DNA from: Pseudomonadota bacterium
GTDB lineage: Bacteria; Pseudomonadota; Alphaproteobacteria; Sphingomonadales; Sphingomonadaceae
Reading direction: 5' to 3'
Assembly (NCBI GenBank): GCA_023424095.1
Contig: JAFAEG010000124.1
Span: 1 to 15,210, forward strand
Length of the DNA stretch: 15,210 bases
Below are positions 7,138 to 14,140 of this stretch, piece by piece. The notes under the pieces are model-generated. The model had not been told where the DNA came from. It ran no database searches and saw nothing but the letters and a program-made list of their open reading frames with translations. The position numbers were made by a program, and so were the translations under genes. The first letter of the stretch is position 1. Each line of letters opens with the position of its first letter.

Positions 7138-7169
7138 CCCGTCATTCCTGCAGCCGCCGGAATGACGGG
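7138..7169. repeat. Perfect 11-bp inverted repeat abutting the SDR ribosome-binding site
   Basis: CCCGTCATTCC (7138-7148) and GGAATGACGGG (7159-7169) are exact reverse complements around a 10-base loop. On the minus strand it lies between the stop of the proline-rich gene (7184) and the SDR start (7129). There is no T-run. GTCATTCC...GGAATGAC palindromes are familiar as dispersed intergenic repeats in alphaproteobacteria, which is my preferred reading. The last GGG of the minus-strand hairpin is the first part of the SDR ribosome-binding site GGGAG, so folding could affect translation. Confidence 0.7.
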
Positions 7170-7183
7170 TAGGAGCATGTCTC

Positions 7184-7588
7184 CTAGCGCGGACCGCGCT
7201 GGACGCAATTGTCCGTGACGGTGCGCGAGCAGCGCGGATAATTTTCATCGGCCGGCCGCGGCGGCGGTAGCGGCGTGGTGGTTACGGGTTGAGTCACGGC
7301 CGGCGCGGCGGGAGGCGCGGGCGGTGCCGGCGGGGTCGGCGTCTGGGTGCTGGGCCAGGGCGCATCCGGAGCGGTGGTCGGAGGCGGCGGCGCGGGCGGA
7401 GTTGCGGTCGGGTCCGGGGCGCTTTCTGGCGGCATCGGATCCGCCGGGGGCGGAGGAGTCGGTTCGGGCGCCGGTTCCGGCAGCGGCTGCGCGCTTTCCG
7501 GCGGAGGCGGCGGCGCGGGCTCTTCGGGGGGCTGGGCGAGCGCGCTCGTGCCGCCGAGAAGGAGGGCGGCAACCAACAGACGTTTCAT
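7184..7588 (-). CDS. Small secreted proline-rich protein with C-terminal two-Cys motif
   Basis: The 134-residue protein has a clear signal peptide (MKRLLVAALLLGGTSALAQ, cleavage near residue 19), then about 85 residues dominated by Pro, Ala, Glu and Thr, and a conserved-looking tail ENYPRCSRTVTDNCVQRGPR. The low-complexity centre is probably an extended linker in the periplasm or at the surface. The tail matches the tail of the neighbouring small protein at 7754-8035 (YP-x-C, then D-x-C-x-QR). The two cysteines could form a disulfide. The ATG at 7588 has a GGAGGA ribosome-binding site six bases upstream, and a nested inverted repeat sits further up in the leader. No domain is recognised. The good start site and signal peptide support a real gene despite the low complexity. 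Confidence 0.75.
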   Translation of the reverse strand: MKRLLVAALLLGGTSALAQPPEEPAPPPPPESAQPLPEPAPEPTPPPPADPMPPESAPDPTATPPAPPPPTTAPDAPWPSTQTPTPPAPPAPPAAPAVTQPVTTTPLPPPRPADENYPRCSRTVTDNCVQRGPR

Positions 7589-7603
7589 TCGGATCCTCCG
7601 ATA

Positions 7604-7655
7604 CTTTGACGCGCCCGCGGGCGGGGGGGTGCCCGCGGACGCTGGCAGGTCAAAG
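7604..7655. repeat. Nested inverted repeat in leader of proline-rich gene
   Basis: Outer arms CTTTGAC (7604-7610) and GTCAAAG (7649-7655) enclose inner arms CCGCGGGC (7615-7622) and GCCCGCGG (7631-7638). The inner loop is a run of G ending in T (7623-7630). Both pairs are exact reverse complements. On the minus strand it would form a long leader hairpin ending about 15 bases before the start codon, close to the ribosome-binding site. It could be an attenuator, a transcript end for the upstream small gene, or an operator. No T-run follows. Confidence 0.45.
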
Positions 7656-7753
7656 CAGGGAGCGGGATATCGATCCGCGCGCGACCGGCCGAAGGCGCGC
7701 GAACGCCATCAGCCGGGCCTCAGGCCGGATGAACCGAATGTGCGGCGTGTGCC

Positions 7754-8035
7754 TTAGCGCGGATTGCGGCCTTCGCGCTGGGTGCAGCGGTCGCTCTGGC
7801 CGCGCTCGCAGGGCGGGTAGGTCATGGTCGCTGGCCGGGTCTGGAAATTCGGCGGGGTGAATTCGACCTGGCTGCCCGGCGGCACGTTCGGGACGGTGTT
7901 CACGCCCGCAGGCACGTTCGGTTCGGCATTGACCACCGGAATCCCGCGCGCGTCGCGCTGCTGGCCGGGTTGGTCCTGGGCCGCGGCGGGGGCGCCGAGC
8001 AGAAAAGCGGTCGCGGCGGCGAGAATGATCTTCAT
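7754..8035 (-). CDS. Small secreted protein with C-terminal two-Cys motif
   Basis: A 93-residue protein with a signal peptide (MKIILAAATAFLLGAPAAAQ, cleavage after AAA or AAQ). The middle is rich in Asn, Val and Pro and contains an imperfect internal repeat (AEPNVPAGVN followed by TVPNVPPGSQ). The tail is YPPCERGQSDRCTQREGRNPR. The final block corresponds to the tail of the proline-rich protein at 7184-7588, so the two are probably members of one small exported family with different linkers. The ATG at 8035 is preceded by GGGAGG at good spacing. It lies 85 bases beyond the phoB stop, in the same direction, so read-through from the phosphate operon is possible. No function is recognised. Confidence 0.75.
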   Translation of the reverse strand: MKIILAAATAFLLGAPAAAQDQPGQQRDARGIPVVNAEPNVPAGVNTVPNVPPGSQVEFTPPNFQTRPATMTYPPCERGQSDRCTQREGRNPR

Positions 8036-8075
8036 GGTTCAGCCTCCCAAAGATGGGACCGGCCCGAATGAACCG

Positions 8076-8094
8076 GCTGCGCAATGAACGCAGC
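8076..8094. repeat. Short hairpin after phoB
   Basis: GCTGCG (8076-8081) and CGCAGC (8089-8094) pair around a 7-base loop in the gap between phoB and the next small gene. On the minus strand it follows the phoB stop by about 26 bases. There is no T-run, so it is at most a weak terminator for the phosphate operon. It could also be a leader structure for the next gene. Confidence 0.35.
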
Positions 8095-8120
8095 AGGACC
8101 AGATTGTTCCCAAAACGGGG

Positions 8121-8816
8121 TCAGGCGCGCTCGACATCCAGCGCGTAGCCGGCGGAGCGGACGGTGCGGATGATGTCGCTGCGCCCGCCTTCGTTCAGCG
8201 CCTTGCGCAGGCGGCGGATGTGCACGTCGATGGTGCGCAGTTCGATCTCGGTATCGTGGCCCCAGACCGAATCGAGCAGCCGTTCGCGCGAGAAGACGCG
8301 GCCGGGATGCTCGAGGAAATGCTTGAGCAGGCGAAATTCGGTCGGCCCCAGCGCGACCGCCACGCCGCCGCGGCGGACCTTGTGGCCGACCAGATCCATC
8401 TCGAGGTCGCCATAGGCCAGCTGCTCGCCCGCCAGCGCGGGGCGGACCCGCCGAAGCACCGCCCCGACCCGGGCGATCAGTTCGCGCGGGCTGAAAGGCT
8501 TGGTGACATAATCGTCCGCGCCGGTTTCCAGGCCGCGGATCCGGTCCGCTTCCTCGGCGCGCGCGGTCAGCATGATGATCGGCACGTTCGCGGCCGCGGG
8601 CAGGCGGCGCAGGCGGCGGCAGGTTTCCAGCCCCGACACGCCCTCGATCATCCAGTCGAGGATGATGAGGTCGGGCGTATGCTCCTCGGCGCGGGCCAAA
8701 GCCTCCTCGCCATCGGCAGTGGCATCGACCTCGAACCCCTCCCGGCGGAAAGTATAGGAAAGCAATTCGACGAGGGCGGCATCGTCCTCGACGAAGAGAA
8801 TGCGGCCCTTGCTCAT
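8121..8816 (-). CDS. phoB: Phosphate regulon response regulator PhoB
   Basis: A 231-residue OmpR/PhoB-class regulator, the usual size. The receiver domain (1-120) has the acidic pocket E10-D11-D12, the phospho-acceptor Asp54 in ILDWM, Thr84 and Lys106 (VTKPF). The C-terminal winged-helix domain (about 130-228) shows LGPTEFRLLKHFLEHPGRVF and the recognition-helix region ELRTIDVHIRRLRKAL, ending RTVRSAGYAL. When phosphorylated by PhoR under phosphate limitation, PhoB binds pho boxes; a candidate site precedes pstS in this same operon. The ATG overlaps the phoU stop (ATGA), so translation is coupled. The position at the operon end, after phoU, is the usual alphaproteobacterial order, unlike the separate phoBR operon of E. 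coli. Confidence 0.96.
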   Translation of the reverse strand: MSKGRILFVEDDAALVELLSYTFRREGFEVDATADGEEALARAEEHTPDLIILDWMIEGVSGLETCRRLRRLPAAANVPIIMLTARAEEADRIRGLETGADDYVTKPFSPRELIARVGAVLRRVRPALAGEQLAYGDLEMDLVGHKVRRGGVAVALGPTEFRLLKHFLEHPGRVFSRERLLDSVWGHDTEIELRTIDVHIRRLRKALNEGGRSDIIRTVRSAGYALDVERA

Positions 8817-9514
8817 CCCGCGTTCGCGCTCTCGGTCGGATCGGCGCCGCGCGGCCGATCGACCAGCCGCTCGCCGGTTGCGGCATAATAGACCATCTCG
8901 GCGATGTTGGTGGCGTGATCGCCGATCCGCTCGAGATTCTTGGCGACGAACAAGAGGTGCGTGGCCGCGCTGATATTGTTCGGATTTTCCATCATGTAGG
9001 TCAGCAACGCACGGAAGATGGAATTGTAGAAATCGTCCACCGCCCGGTCGCGTTCGACCACGGCCAGCGCCTTGTCGGCGTCGCGCGCGGCATAAGCGTC
9101 CAGCACGTTGGTCACCATCTCGCCCGCGATCCGGCCCATTTCCGGGAGCAAGGACAAGGGTTCGATCCGCGAGCCGGCCAGCGTCGGCACGCGCTTGGCG
9201 ATGTTGCGTGCATAATCGCCGATCCGCTCGACCGCGCCGGCGATCTTCAGCGCGGCGATGATGTCGCGCAAATCGTCGGCCATCGGCGCGCGCAAAGCGA
9301 TGATGTTGACGACTGAGCGCTCGACCTCGGCCTCGAGCGCGTCGATCTGCGCATCGCGGGCGACGATTTCGGCCGCCGCCTCATTGTTGCGCTGGCTCAA
9401 GGCCTGCATCGAGCCGCGGATCGCCGCTTCGGCCAGCCCGCCCATTTGCGAGATGTTGGCGCGCAGCTGGCGAAGCTCGTCGTCGAACGCCTTGATCGTA
9501 TGTCCGGTGGCCAT
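8813..9514 (-). CDS. phoU: Phosphate signalling adaptor PhoU
   Basis: A 233-residue all-helical protein made of two three-helix PhoU repeats. The duplicated metal-binding signatures are clear: ERIGDYARNIAK (96-107) and ERIGDHATNIAE (195-206). PhoU couples the state of the PstSCAB transporter to the PhoR kinase and represses the regulon when phosphate is plentiful. The frame is open upstream to 9892, but that stretch lies inside pstB. The ATG at 9514 gives the family N-terminus (HTIKAFDDELRQLRANISQMG) and has GGGGA nine bases upstream. The gap after pstB is only 20 bases, and the stop overlaps the phoB start. Confidence 0.95.
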   Translation of the reverse strand: MATGHTIKAFDDELRQLRANISQMGGLAEAAIRGSMQALSQRNNEAAAEIVARDAQIDALEAEVERSVVNIIALRAPMADDLRDIIAALKIAGAVERIGDYARNIAKRVPTLAGSRIEPLSLLPEMGRIAGEMVTNVLDAYAARDADKALAVVERDRAVDDFYNSIFRALLTYMMENPNNISAATHLLFVAKNLERIGDHATNIAEMVYYAATGERLVDRPRGADPTESANAG

Positions 9515-9534
9515 GTTCGATTCCCCGTCCCGGC

Positions 9535-10356
9535 TCAACCGTAGCGGCCGGTGATGTAATCCTTGGTCCGCGTCTCGCGGGGATTGGTGAAGATGCCCGA
9601 CGTGTCGCCATATTCGACGATGCTGCCGAGGTGGAAGAATGCGGTGCGCTGCGAAACGCGCGCGGCCTGCTGCATATTGTGGGTGACGATGACGATCGCG
9701 TAGCGGCCGCGCAGATCGTGGATCAGCTCCTCGATCTTGGCGGTGGCGATCGGATCGAGGGCGCTGCACGGCTCGTCCATCAGGATCACTTCGGGATCGA
9801 CCGCAATCGCGCGGGCGATGCACAGGCGCTGTTGCTGGCCGCCCGAAAGCGCGGTGCCGCTGTCGGTGAGCCGATCCTTCACCTCGTCCCACAGGCCGGC
9901 GCGCTTCAGCGAGCGTTCGACGATGACGTCCATCTCCGCCTTATTCTCGGCCAGGCCGTGGATGCGGGGGCCGTAGGCGACATTTTCGAAGATCGACTTT
10001 GGGAAGGGGTTGGGCTTCTGGAAGACCATGCCGACGCGGGCGCGAAGCTGCACAACGTCCATGGCGCGGTCGTAAATATCCTCGCCATCCAGGCGGATGT
10101 CGCCTTCGACCCGCGCGCTCGCCACCGTGTCGTTCATCCGGTTGAGCGTACGCAGGAAGGTGGATTTGCCGCAGCCGGACGGGCCGATGAAGGCGGTCAC
10201 ATCCTCGCGATAGACGTCGATCGAGACGTTATCGATCGCCTGCTTCTGCCCATAGAAAACGTTGACGCCGCGCGCCGTCATCTTCGGGGCGGGGGCCGCC
10301 GCCGGGGCCTGGGCCTCCGCCGTGGGTCGAGTCATCAGATCGGTCATCTCGGTCAC
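9535..10356 (-). CDS. pstB: Phosphate ABC transporter ATPase PstB
   Basis: The 273-residue ATP-binding subunit that powers phosphate import. Motifs in order are Walker A GPSGCGKST (58-66), Q-loop Gln113 in VFQKPNPFP, the ABC signature LSGGQQQR (170-177), Walker B ILMDEP (191-196) and the switch His226 in VTHNMQQA. The N-terminus carries about 25 extra Ala/Pro-rich residues before the core. The outermost start is GTG at 10356, whose GTGA overlaps the pstA stop; ATG codons at 10347 and 10335 are alternatives and no start has a strong ribosome-binding site. It works as a dimer on the cytoplasmic face of PstC-PstA. Confidence 0.96.
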   Translation of the reverse strand: MTEMTDLMTRPTAEAQAPAAAPAPKMTARGVNVFYGQKQAIDNVSIDVYREDVTAFIGPSGCGKSTFLRTLNRMNDTVASARVEGDIRLDGEDIYDRAMDVVQLRARVGMVFQKPNPFPKSIFENVAYGPRIHGLAENKAEMDVIVERSLKRAGLWDEVKDRLTDSGTALSGGQQQRLCIARAIAVDPEVILMDEPCSALDPIATAKIEELIHDLRGRYAIVIVTHNMQQAARVSQRTAFFHLGSIVEYGDTSGIFTNPRETRTKDYITGRYG

Positions 10357-11630
10357 CAGCGTTTCTCGAACTTGTTGCGAAGGTAGATTGCGACGGCGTT
10401 CATCGCGAGCAGGAAGACCAGGAGCACGATGATCGCGGCCGAGGTCTTTTCAACGAAACCGCGCTCGACCTCGTCCGACCAGAGGAAGATCTGCACCGGC
10501 AGCGCCGAGGCGGGCGCGGTCAGCCCTTCCGGCGGCGAGGCGACAAAGGCGCGCATGCCGATCATCAGCAAGGGCGCGGTCTCGCCCAAAGCGCGGGCCA
10601 TGCCGATGATCGTGCCGGTGAGGATGCCGGGTAAGGCCAGCGGCAAGACATGGTGGAAGACGACCTGGATGCGGCTCGCGCCGATGCCCAAGGCAGCGTC
10701 GCGGATGGAAGGTGGCACTGCCTTGATCGCGTTGCGGCTGGCGATGACGATTACCGGCATGGTCATCAGCGCCAGCGTCAGCCCGCCGACGATCGGCGCC
10801 GAGCGGGGCAGGTGCATGAAGTTGAGGAAGATCGCCAGACCGAGCAGGCCGAAGATGATGGACGGGACCGCCGCGAGATTGTTGATCGAGACCTCGATCA
10901 TGTCGGTCCAGCGGTTTCGCGGCGCATATTCTTCCAGATAGATGGCGCTGAACACGCCGATCGGGAAGGCGAGCAGCAAGGTCACCATCATCGTCAGCAG
11001 CGAGCCCTTGAACGCGCCCCAGATGCCGACCGCGGTCGGATCGGTCGCGTCGGAGCCGGTCAGGAAGGTCCAGTTGATGCCGGTGCGGATCGAATCCTGG
11101 GCGCTCAGCGTGTCATAGGCGCGCTCTTCCTTCTCGCCGCCATCGCTCTTCACCGCCTGATCGAGCGCGGAGGAAGCGGGCAGCCAGATGGTCAGCGGCT
11201 GGTTCAGGACGGTCGGATCGTCGCGCACGGCGTCGCGCAGGCGAAGGCGGGCGACGCCGGAGAAGAGGTCGGGCCCGTCATCGCCATATTGGGCGGTCGC
11301 TGCCCGGCGGACAGCGCCTTCGAAATCGGCGGCACGCAGGGCGGCCTCGGCATCGGGGCCATTCAAGGCGGCGCGATCGATGGTCAGGCCGGTCTGCTGC
11401 CAGTCGACGTCGAGCTTCACTTCGGCGGCGGTGAATCCGCGCAGGCCGTTGCCAAGCATGGTGACCAGCAGGAAAGCTAGGAAGCCAGCGGACAGCAAAA
11501 CCGCGCCGAGGCCCAGATATTTGAACCGGCGTTCGGCGCCATAGCGCTTGCGGATTCGGCGCTGCATCGCCTCGCCCGCCCAGTCGGTCGGGGTCGGATC
11601 GATGGGGCCGGAAATGTCGGCGCTATTCAT
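10353..11630 (-). CDS. pstA: Phosphate ABC transporter permease PstA
   Basis: A 425-residue inner-membrane permease, longer than the roughly 296 residues of E. coli PstA. After a cytoplasmic N-terminus and the first membrane segment (about 41-60), an insert of about 140 residues (65-203) faces the periplasm. Such an N-terminal extension (DUF3333 type) is known in alphaproteobacterial PstA. The permease core follows, with further membrane segments and the cytoplasmic EAA loop DAALGIGASRIQVVFHHVLPLALPG (311-335) that contacts PstB. The ATG at 11630 is preceded by GGGAAG and overlaps the pstC end by 8 bases. The protein ends in the basic KFEKRW, just where pstB begins. Confidence 0.95.
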   Translation of the reverse strand: MNSADISGPIDPTPTDWAGEAMQRRIRKRYGAERRFKYLGLGAVLLSAGFLAFLLVTMLGNGLRGFTAAEVKLDVDWQQTGLTIDRAALNGPDAEAALRAADFEGAVRRAATAQYGDDGPDLFSGVARLRLRDAVRDDPTVLNQPLTIWLPASSALDQAVKSDGGEKEERAYDTLSAQDSIRTGINWTFLTGSDATDPTAVGIWGAFKGSLLTMMVTLLLAFPIGVFSAIYLEEYAPRNRWTDMIEVSINNLAAVPSIIFGLLGLAIFLNFMHLPRSAPIVGGLTLALMTMPVIVIASRNAIKAVPPSIRDAALGIGASRIQVVFHHVLPLALPGILTGTIIGMARALGETAPLLMIGMRAFVASPPEGLTAPASALPVQIFLWSDEVERGFVEKTSAAIIVLLVFLLAMNAVAIYLRNKFEKRW

Positions 11631-13017
11631 ATGCTTCCCGATATTTCTTCACGACGCGCAGGGCGATGATGTTGAGCGCGAGGGTGACCAGGAACAGCAC
11701 CAGGCCGAGCGCGAAGGCGGCAAGGGTCTTGGGGCTGTCAAACTCCTGATCGCCGGTCAGCAATTGCACGATCTGGGTGGTGACGGTGGTCACGCTCTCG
11801 AACGGATTGAGGGTGAGGTTGGCGGCGAGGCCGGCGGCCATCACCACGATCATCGTCTCGCCGATCGCTCTGGAGACGGCGAGCATCACGCCGCCGATCA
11901 CGCCGGGGAGGGCGGCGGGGACGAGCACCTTCTTGATCGTTTCGGAGCGCGTTGCGCCCATTGCCAGGCTGCCGTCGCGCATCGCCTGCGGCACGGCGGA
12001 CAGGCTGTCGTCGGCCATGGAGGAGACGAAGGGGATGATCATGATGCCCATGACCAGGCCGGCGGCGAGCGCGCTTTCGGTCGAGGAGGGAATGCCGACG
12101 CCCGCGGCGAAATCGCGGATTGCGGGGGCGACGGTCAAAGCGGCGAAATAGCCATAGACCACGGTCGGCACGCCGGCGAGGATCTCGAGGATCGGCTTCA
12201 TCCACTTGCGGAAGCCGGGGCGGGCATATTGGGTGAGGTAGATGGCGCTCATCAGCCCAAGGGGGATGGCGACGATCATGGCGATGATCGCGCCGATGAA
12301 GATCGTGCCCCAGAAGAGCGGGATCGCGCCGAACGCGCCCGACGAGCCGGCCTGATCGGCGCGGATCGCGATTTGCGGGCTCCAGTTCAGGCCGAACAGG
12401 AACTCGATCGGCGAGACCATCGAGAAGAAGCGGATGCTTTCGAACAGCACCGAGGCGATGATGCCCAAGGTGGTCAGGATCGCGACGAGCGAGGCGGCGA
12501 GCAGCAGGCCCATGACGATCCGCTCGACCCGGCTGCGGGCGCGGAAGGCGGGCGACAGGCGGGTGTAGGCCCAAGCCCCGGCGGCGAACGCGATCAGCAC
12601 GGCGATGGCGAGCCCGATCCAGGCGTAGAAGCCGCGCGCGCTTTCATAGGCCGGGGCAAGATCGCGCGCCTGCGTATTGAAAGGATTGGCGATTTCGCCA
12701 TTGGCGAGAGCCCGCGCCTCGGCGAGCAGATTGGCGTGGGCGGCCGGATCGGTGGGCAAGGTGGCCGGGTCGATCCCGGCCAGCATCGACTGATCGACCA
12801 ACGAGGCCGAGACGATGCTCCAGACGAACAGGAAGAGCAGCGCCGGGACCACCGCCGCCAAGGCGACATACCAGGCGTGATAATTGGGCCGCGAATGCGG
12901 GCGGGCGATGCCGGTGGCGGTGCCCGGCGTGGCGAAGGCCATCGCCTTGGCCCGGGCGCTGAGCCAGGCGATCAGGCCGAGGCCGAGCACGGCCAGGATG
13001 ATGGTGAGGCCGGACAT
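11623..13017 (-). CDS. pstC: Phosphate ABC transporter permease PstC
   Basis: The 464-residue partner permease, again longer than the E. coli protein (about 319). Two membrane segments at the N-terminus (about 4-20 and 48-72) and a soluble loop (about 73-130) make up the extension (DUF3708 type) seen in alphaproteobacteria. The core follows, with segments near 132-152, 166-192, 230-262, 275-300, 316-335, 370-398 and 432-455. The EAA loop is DGSLAMGATRSETIKKVLVPAALPG (348-372). Its ATG overlaps the pstS stop by one base (TGATG), and it overlaps pstA by 8 bases, so the transporter subunits are translated as a coupled chain. Confidence 0.95.
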   Translation of the reverse strand: MSGLTIILAVLGLGLIAWLSARAKAMAFATPGTATGIARPHSRPNYHAWYVALAAVVPALLFLFVWSIVSASLVDQSMLAGIDPATLPTDPAAHANLLAEARALANGEIANPFNTQARDLAPAYESARGFYAWIGLAIAVLIAFAAGAWAYTRLSPAFRARSRVERIVMGLLLAASLVAILTTLGIIASVLFESIRFFSMVSPIEFLFGLNWSPQIAIRADQAGSSGAFGAIPLFWGTIFIGAIIAMIVAIPLGLMSAIYLTQYARPGFRKWMKPILEILAGVPTVVYGYFAALTVAPAIRDFAAGVGIPSSTESALAAGLVMGIMIIPFVSSMADDSLSAVPQAMRDGSLAMGATRSETIKKVLVPAALPGVIGGVMLAVSRAIGETMIVVMAAGLAANLTLNPFESVTTVTTQIVQLLTGDQEFDSPKTLAAFALGLVLFLVTLALNIIALRVVKKYREAYE

Positions 13018-14057
13018 CAGCCCAAATCCGCCGCGGTGAGCGGCCGGGCGCCGTCGATCGCCGCCTGCGCCGCGGCGCGGACCGCCTCGGGCGCCGGGAT
13101 CAGGCCGCGCTCGGAGAGATAACCGTCCGGCTGCCAGCCGCGGGCATATTCGGTGAGGAATTCCCTGAGGCCCGGGACGACGTTCAGATGCTCGCCCTTC
13201 ACATAGATGAAGAGCTCGCGCGCGCCGGGATAATCGAGCGCCTGAATGGTCTCGGCCGTCGGCGCGATGCCGGCGATCGGGATGCCGCTCACCCGGTCGT
13301 GATTTTCTTCCATGAAGGAATAGCCCAGCACGCCGACCGCGCCCTGATTTTCAGAAACGCGCTGGATCAGCAGATTGTCATTCTCGCCGGCCTCGACGAA
13401 CATGCCGTCCTCGCGGATGGTATGGCAGATCGCCTTGTGGCGGTTGCTGTCGGAGGCGGCGAGCGCCTTCATCGCCGGATCGCTCTCGCAGCCCTTGGTC
13501 AGGATCAGTTCGACGAAGCTGTCGCGCGTGCCCGAGGTCGGCGGTGGGCCGTAGACCAGGATCGGCACGTTCGGCAGTTCGGGGTTCACGTCGCGCCAGG
13601 TGCGGGCGGTCTGCGGCCGGCCGAACGGCTCTTTGGCCAAAGCGGCGTAGATATCGCGCAGGGTCAGGCGATAGCCGGTCGGGCGGGTCGCCGATTCGAT
13701 CAGCACCAGGCCGTCAATGCCGACCGGAACCTCGATCACCTGGTGGACGCCATTGTTGGCGCAGCTCGCCAGTTCCGCGACCTTCATCCGGCGCGAGGCG
13801 TTGACGACGTCCGGAAATTGCCCGCCAATGCCCTTGCAGAAGAGCTGGATGCCAGAGCCGGTGCCGGTCGATTCGACGATCGGCGAGCGGTAGCCGGGGA
13901 AATTCTGGGCGAAGCGTTCGGCCACGGCGGTGGTGAACGGATAGACGGTCGAGGAGCCGACGACGCGGATCTCCTGCCGCAAGCCGCTGCCGCAACTGGC
14001 CAAGGTCAGCGCCGCGGCAAAAGCGGCCAAGACAGGTTTGAACACCCCGATCGTCAC
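13017..14057 (-). CDS. pstS: Phosphate-binding lipoprotein PstS
   Basis: The periplasmic receptor that captures phosphate and delivers it to PstCA. It shows the phosphate-binding segments VGSSTVYPF, STGTGSG and SGTRDSF. The N-terminus has a hydrophobic signal followed by the lipobox L-A-S-C, so it is probably lipid-anchored rather than free as in E. coli. The longest frame starts at ATG 14084 (355 residues). I prefer the in-frame GTG at 14057 (346 residues, lipid Cys22): it has AGGCG just upstream, whereas ATG 14084 has no good ribosome-binding site and lies only 17 bases from the end of the pho box. With the longer start the n-region would read SSRRIVTIG, a partial twin-arginine look. The last base of the coding frame overlaps the pstC start. 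Confidence 0.93.
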   Translation of the reverse strand: MTIGVFKPVLAAFAAALTLASCGSGLRQEIRVVGSSTVYPFTTAVAERFAQNFPGYRSPIVESTGTGSGIQLFCKGIGGQFPDVVNASRRMKVAELASCANNGVHQVIEVPVGIDGLVLIESATRPTGYRLTLRDIYAALAKEPFGRPQTARTWRDVNPELPNVPILVYGPPPTSGTRDSFVELILTKGCESDPAMKALAASDSNRHKAICHTIREDGMFVEAGENDNLLIQRVSENQGAVGVLGYSFMEENHDRVSGIPIAGIAPTAETIQALDYPGARELFIYVKGEHLNVVPGLREFLTEYARGWQPDGYLSERGLIPAPEAVRAAAQAAIDGARPLTAADLG

Positions 14058-14101
14058 GATTCGCCTGCTTGAACAACGCCCCATCTGGGCGGGCGCCCTT
14101 T

Positions 14102-14130
14102 GCGACAGTGCGGTGACTCTTTCGTGACAA
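14102..14130 (-). promoter_or_regulatory. Pho box: three PhoB half-sites at 11-bp period upstream of pstS
   Basis: On the minus strand the half-sites are TTGTCAC (14130-14124), GAGTCAC (14119-14113) and CTGTCGC (14108-14102). Each starts exactly 11 bases after the previous one, with 4-base spacers (GAAA, CGCA). The known PhoB half-site is close to CTGTCAC repeated every 11 bases with an AT-leaning spacer, so the first two form a good box and the third a plausible extension. The element fills the 56-base gap between phoR and pstS and points towards pstS. It implies that pstSCAB-phoU-phoB is induced by PhoB from here, separately from phoR. Confidence 0.8.
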
Positions 14131-14140
14131 TGGGCCCGGA

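Noticed and set aside
5636..7165. Long plus-strand open frame (509 codons) opposite the membrane protein and the SDR
   Set aside because: It is antisense to two supported genes. The product is low-complexity (Gly/Ala/Arg/Glu), has no recognisable motif, and spans the intergenic hairpin.
7289..7860. Arg/Gly-rich plus-strand frames opposite the small secreted genes
   Set aside because: They are complements of the proline-rich repeat region; the opposite strand of proline codons reads as Gly/Arg. No ribosome-binding site or motif supports them.
9515..9892. N-terminal extension of phoU to 9892
   Set aside because: The extra residues are an out-of-frame reading of pstB. The family N-terminus begins at the ATG at 9514, which has its own ribosome-binding site.
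11548..13122. Long plus-strand open frame (524 codons) opposite pstC
   Set aside because: It is antisense to an unmistakable permease gene. Its product is dominated by Gly, Asp, His, Arg and Glu without domain texture, as expected for the complement of a high-GC membrane-protein gene.
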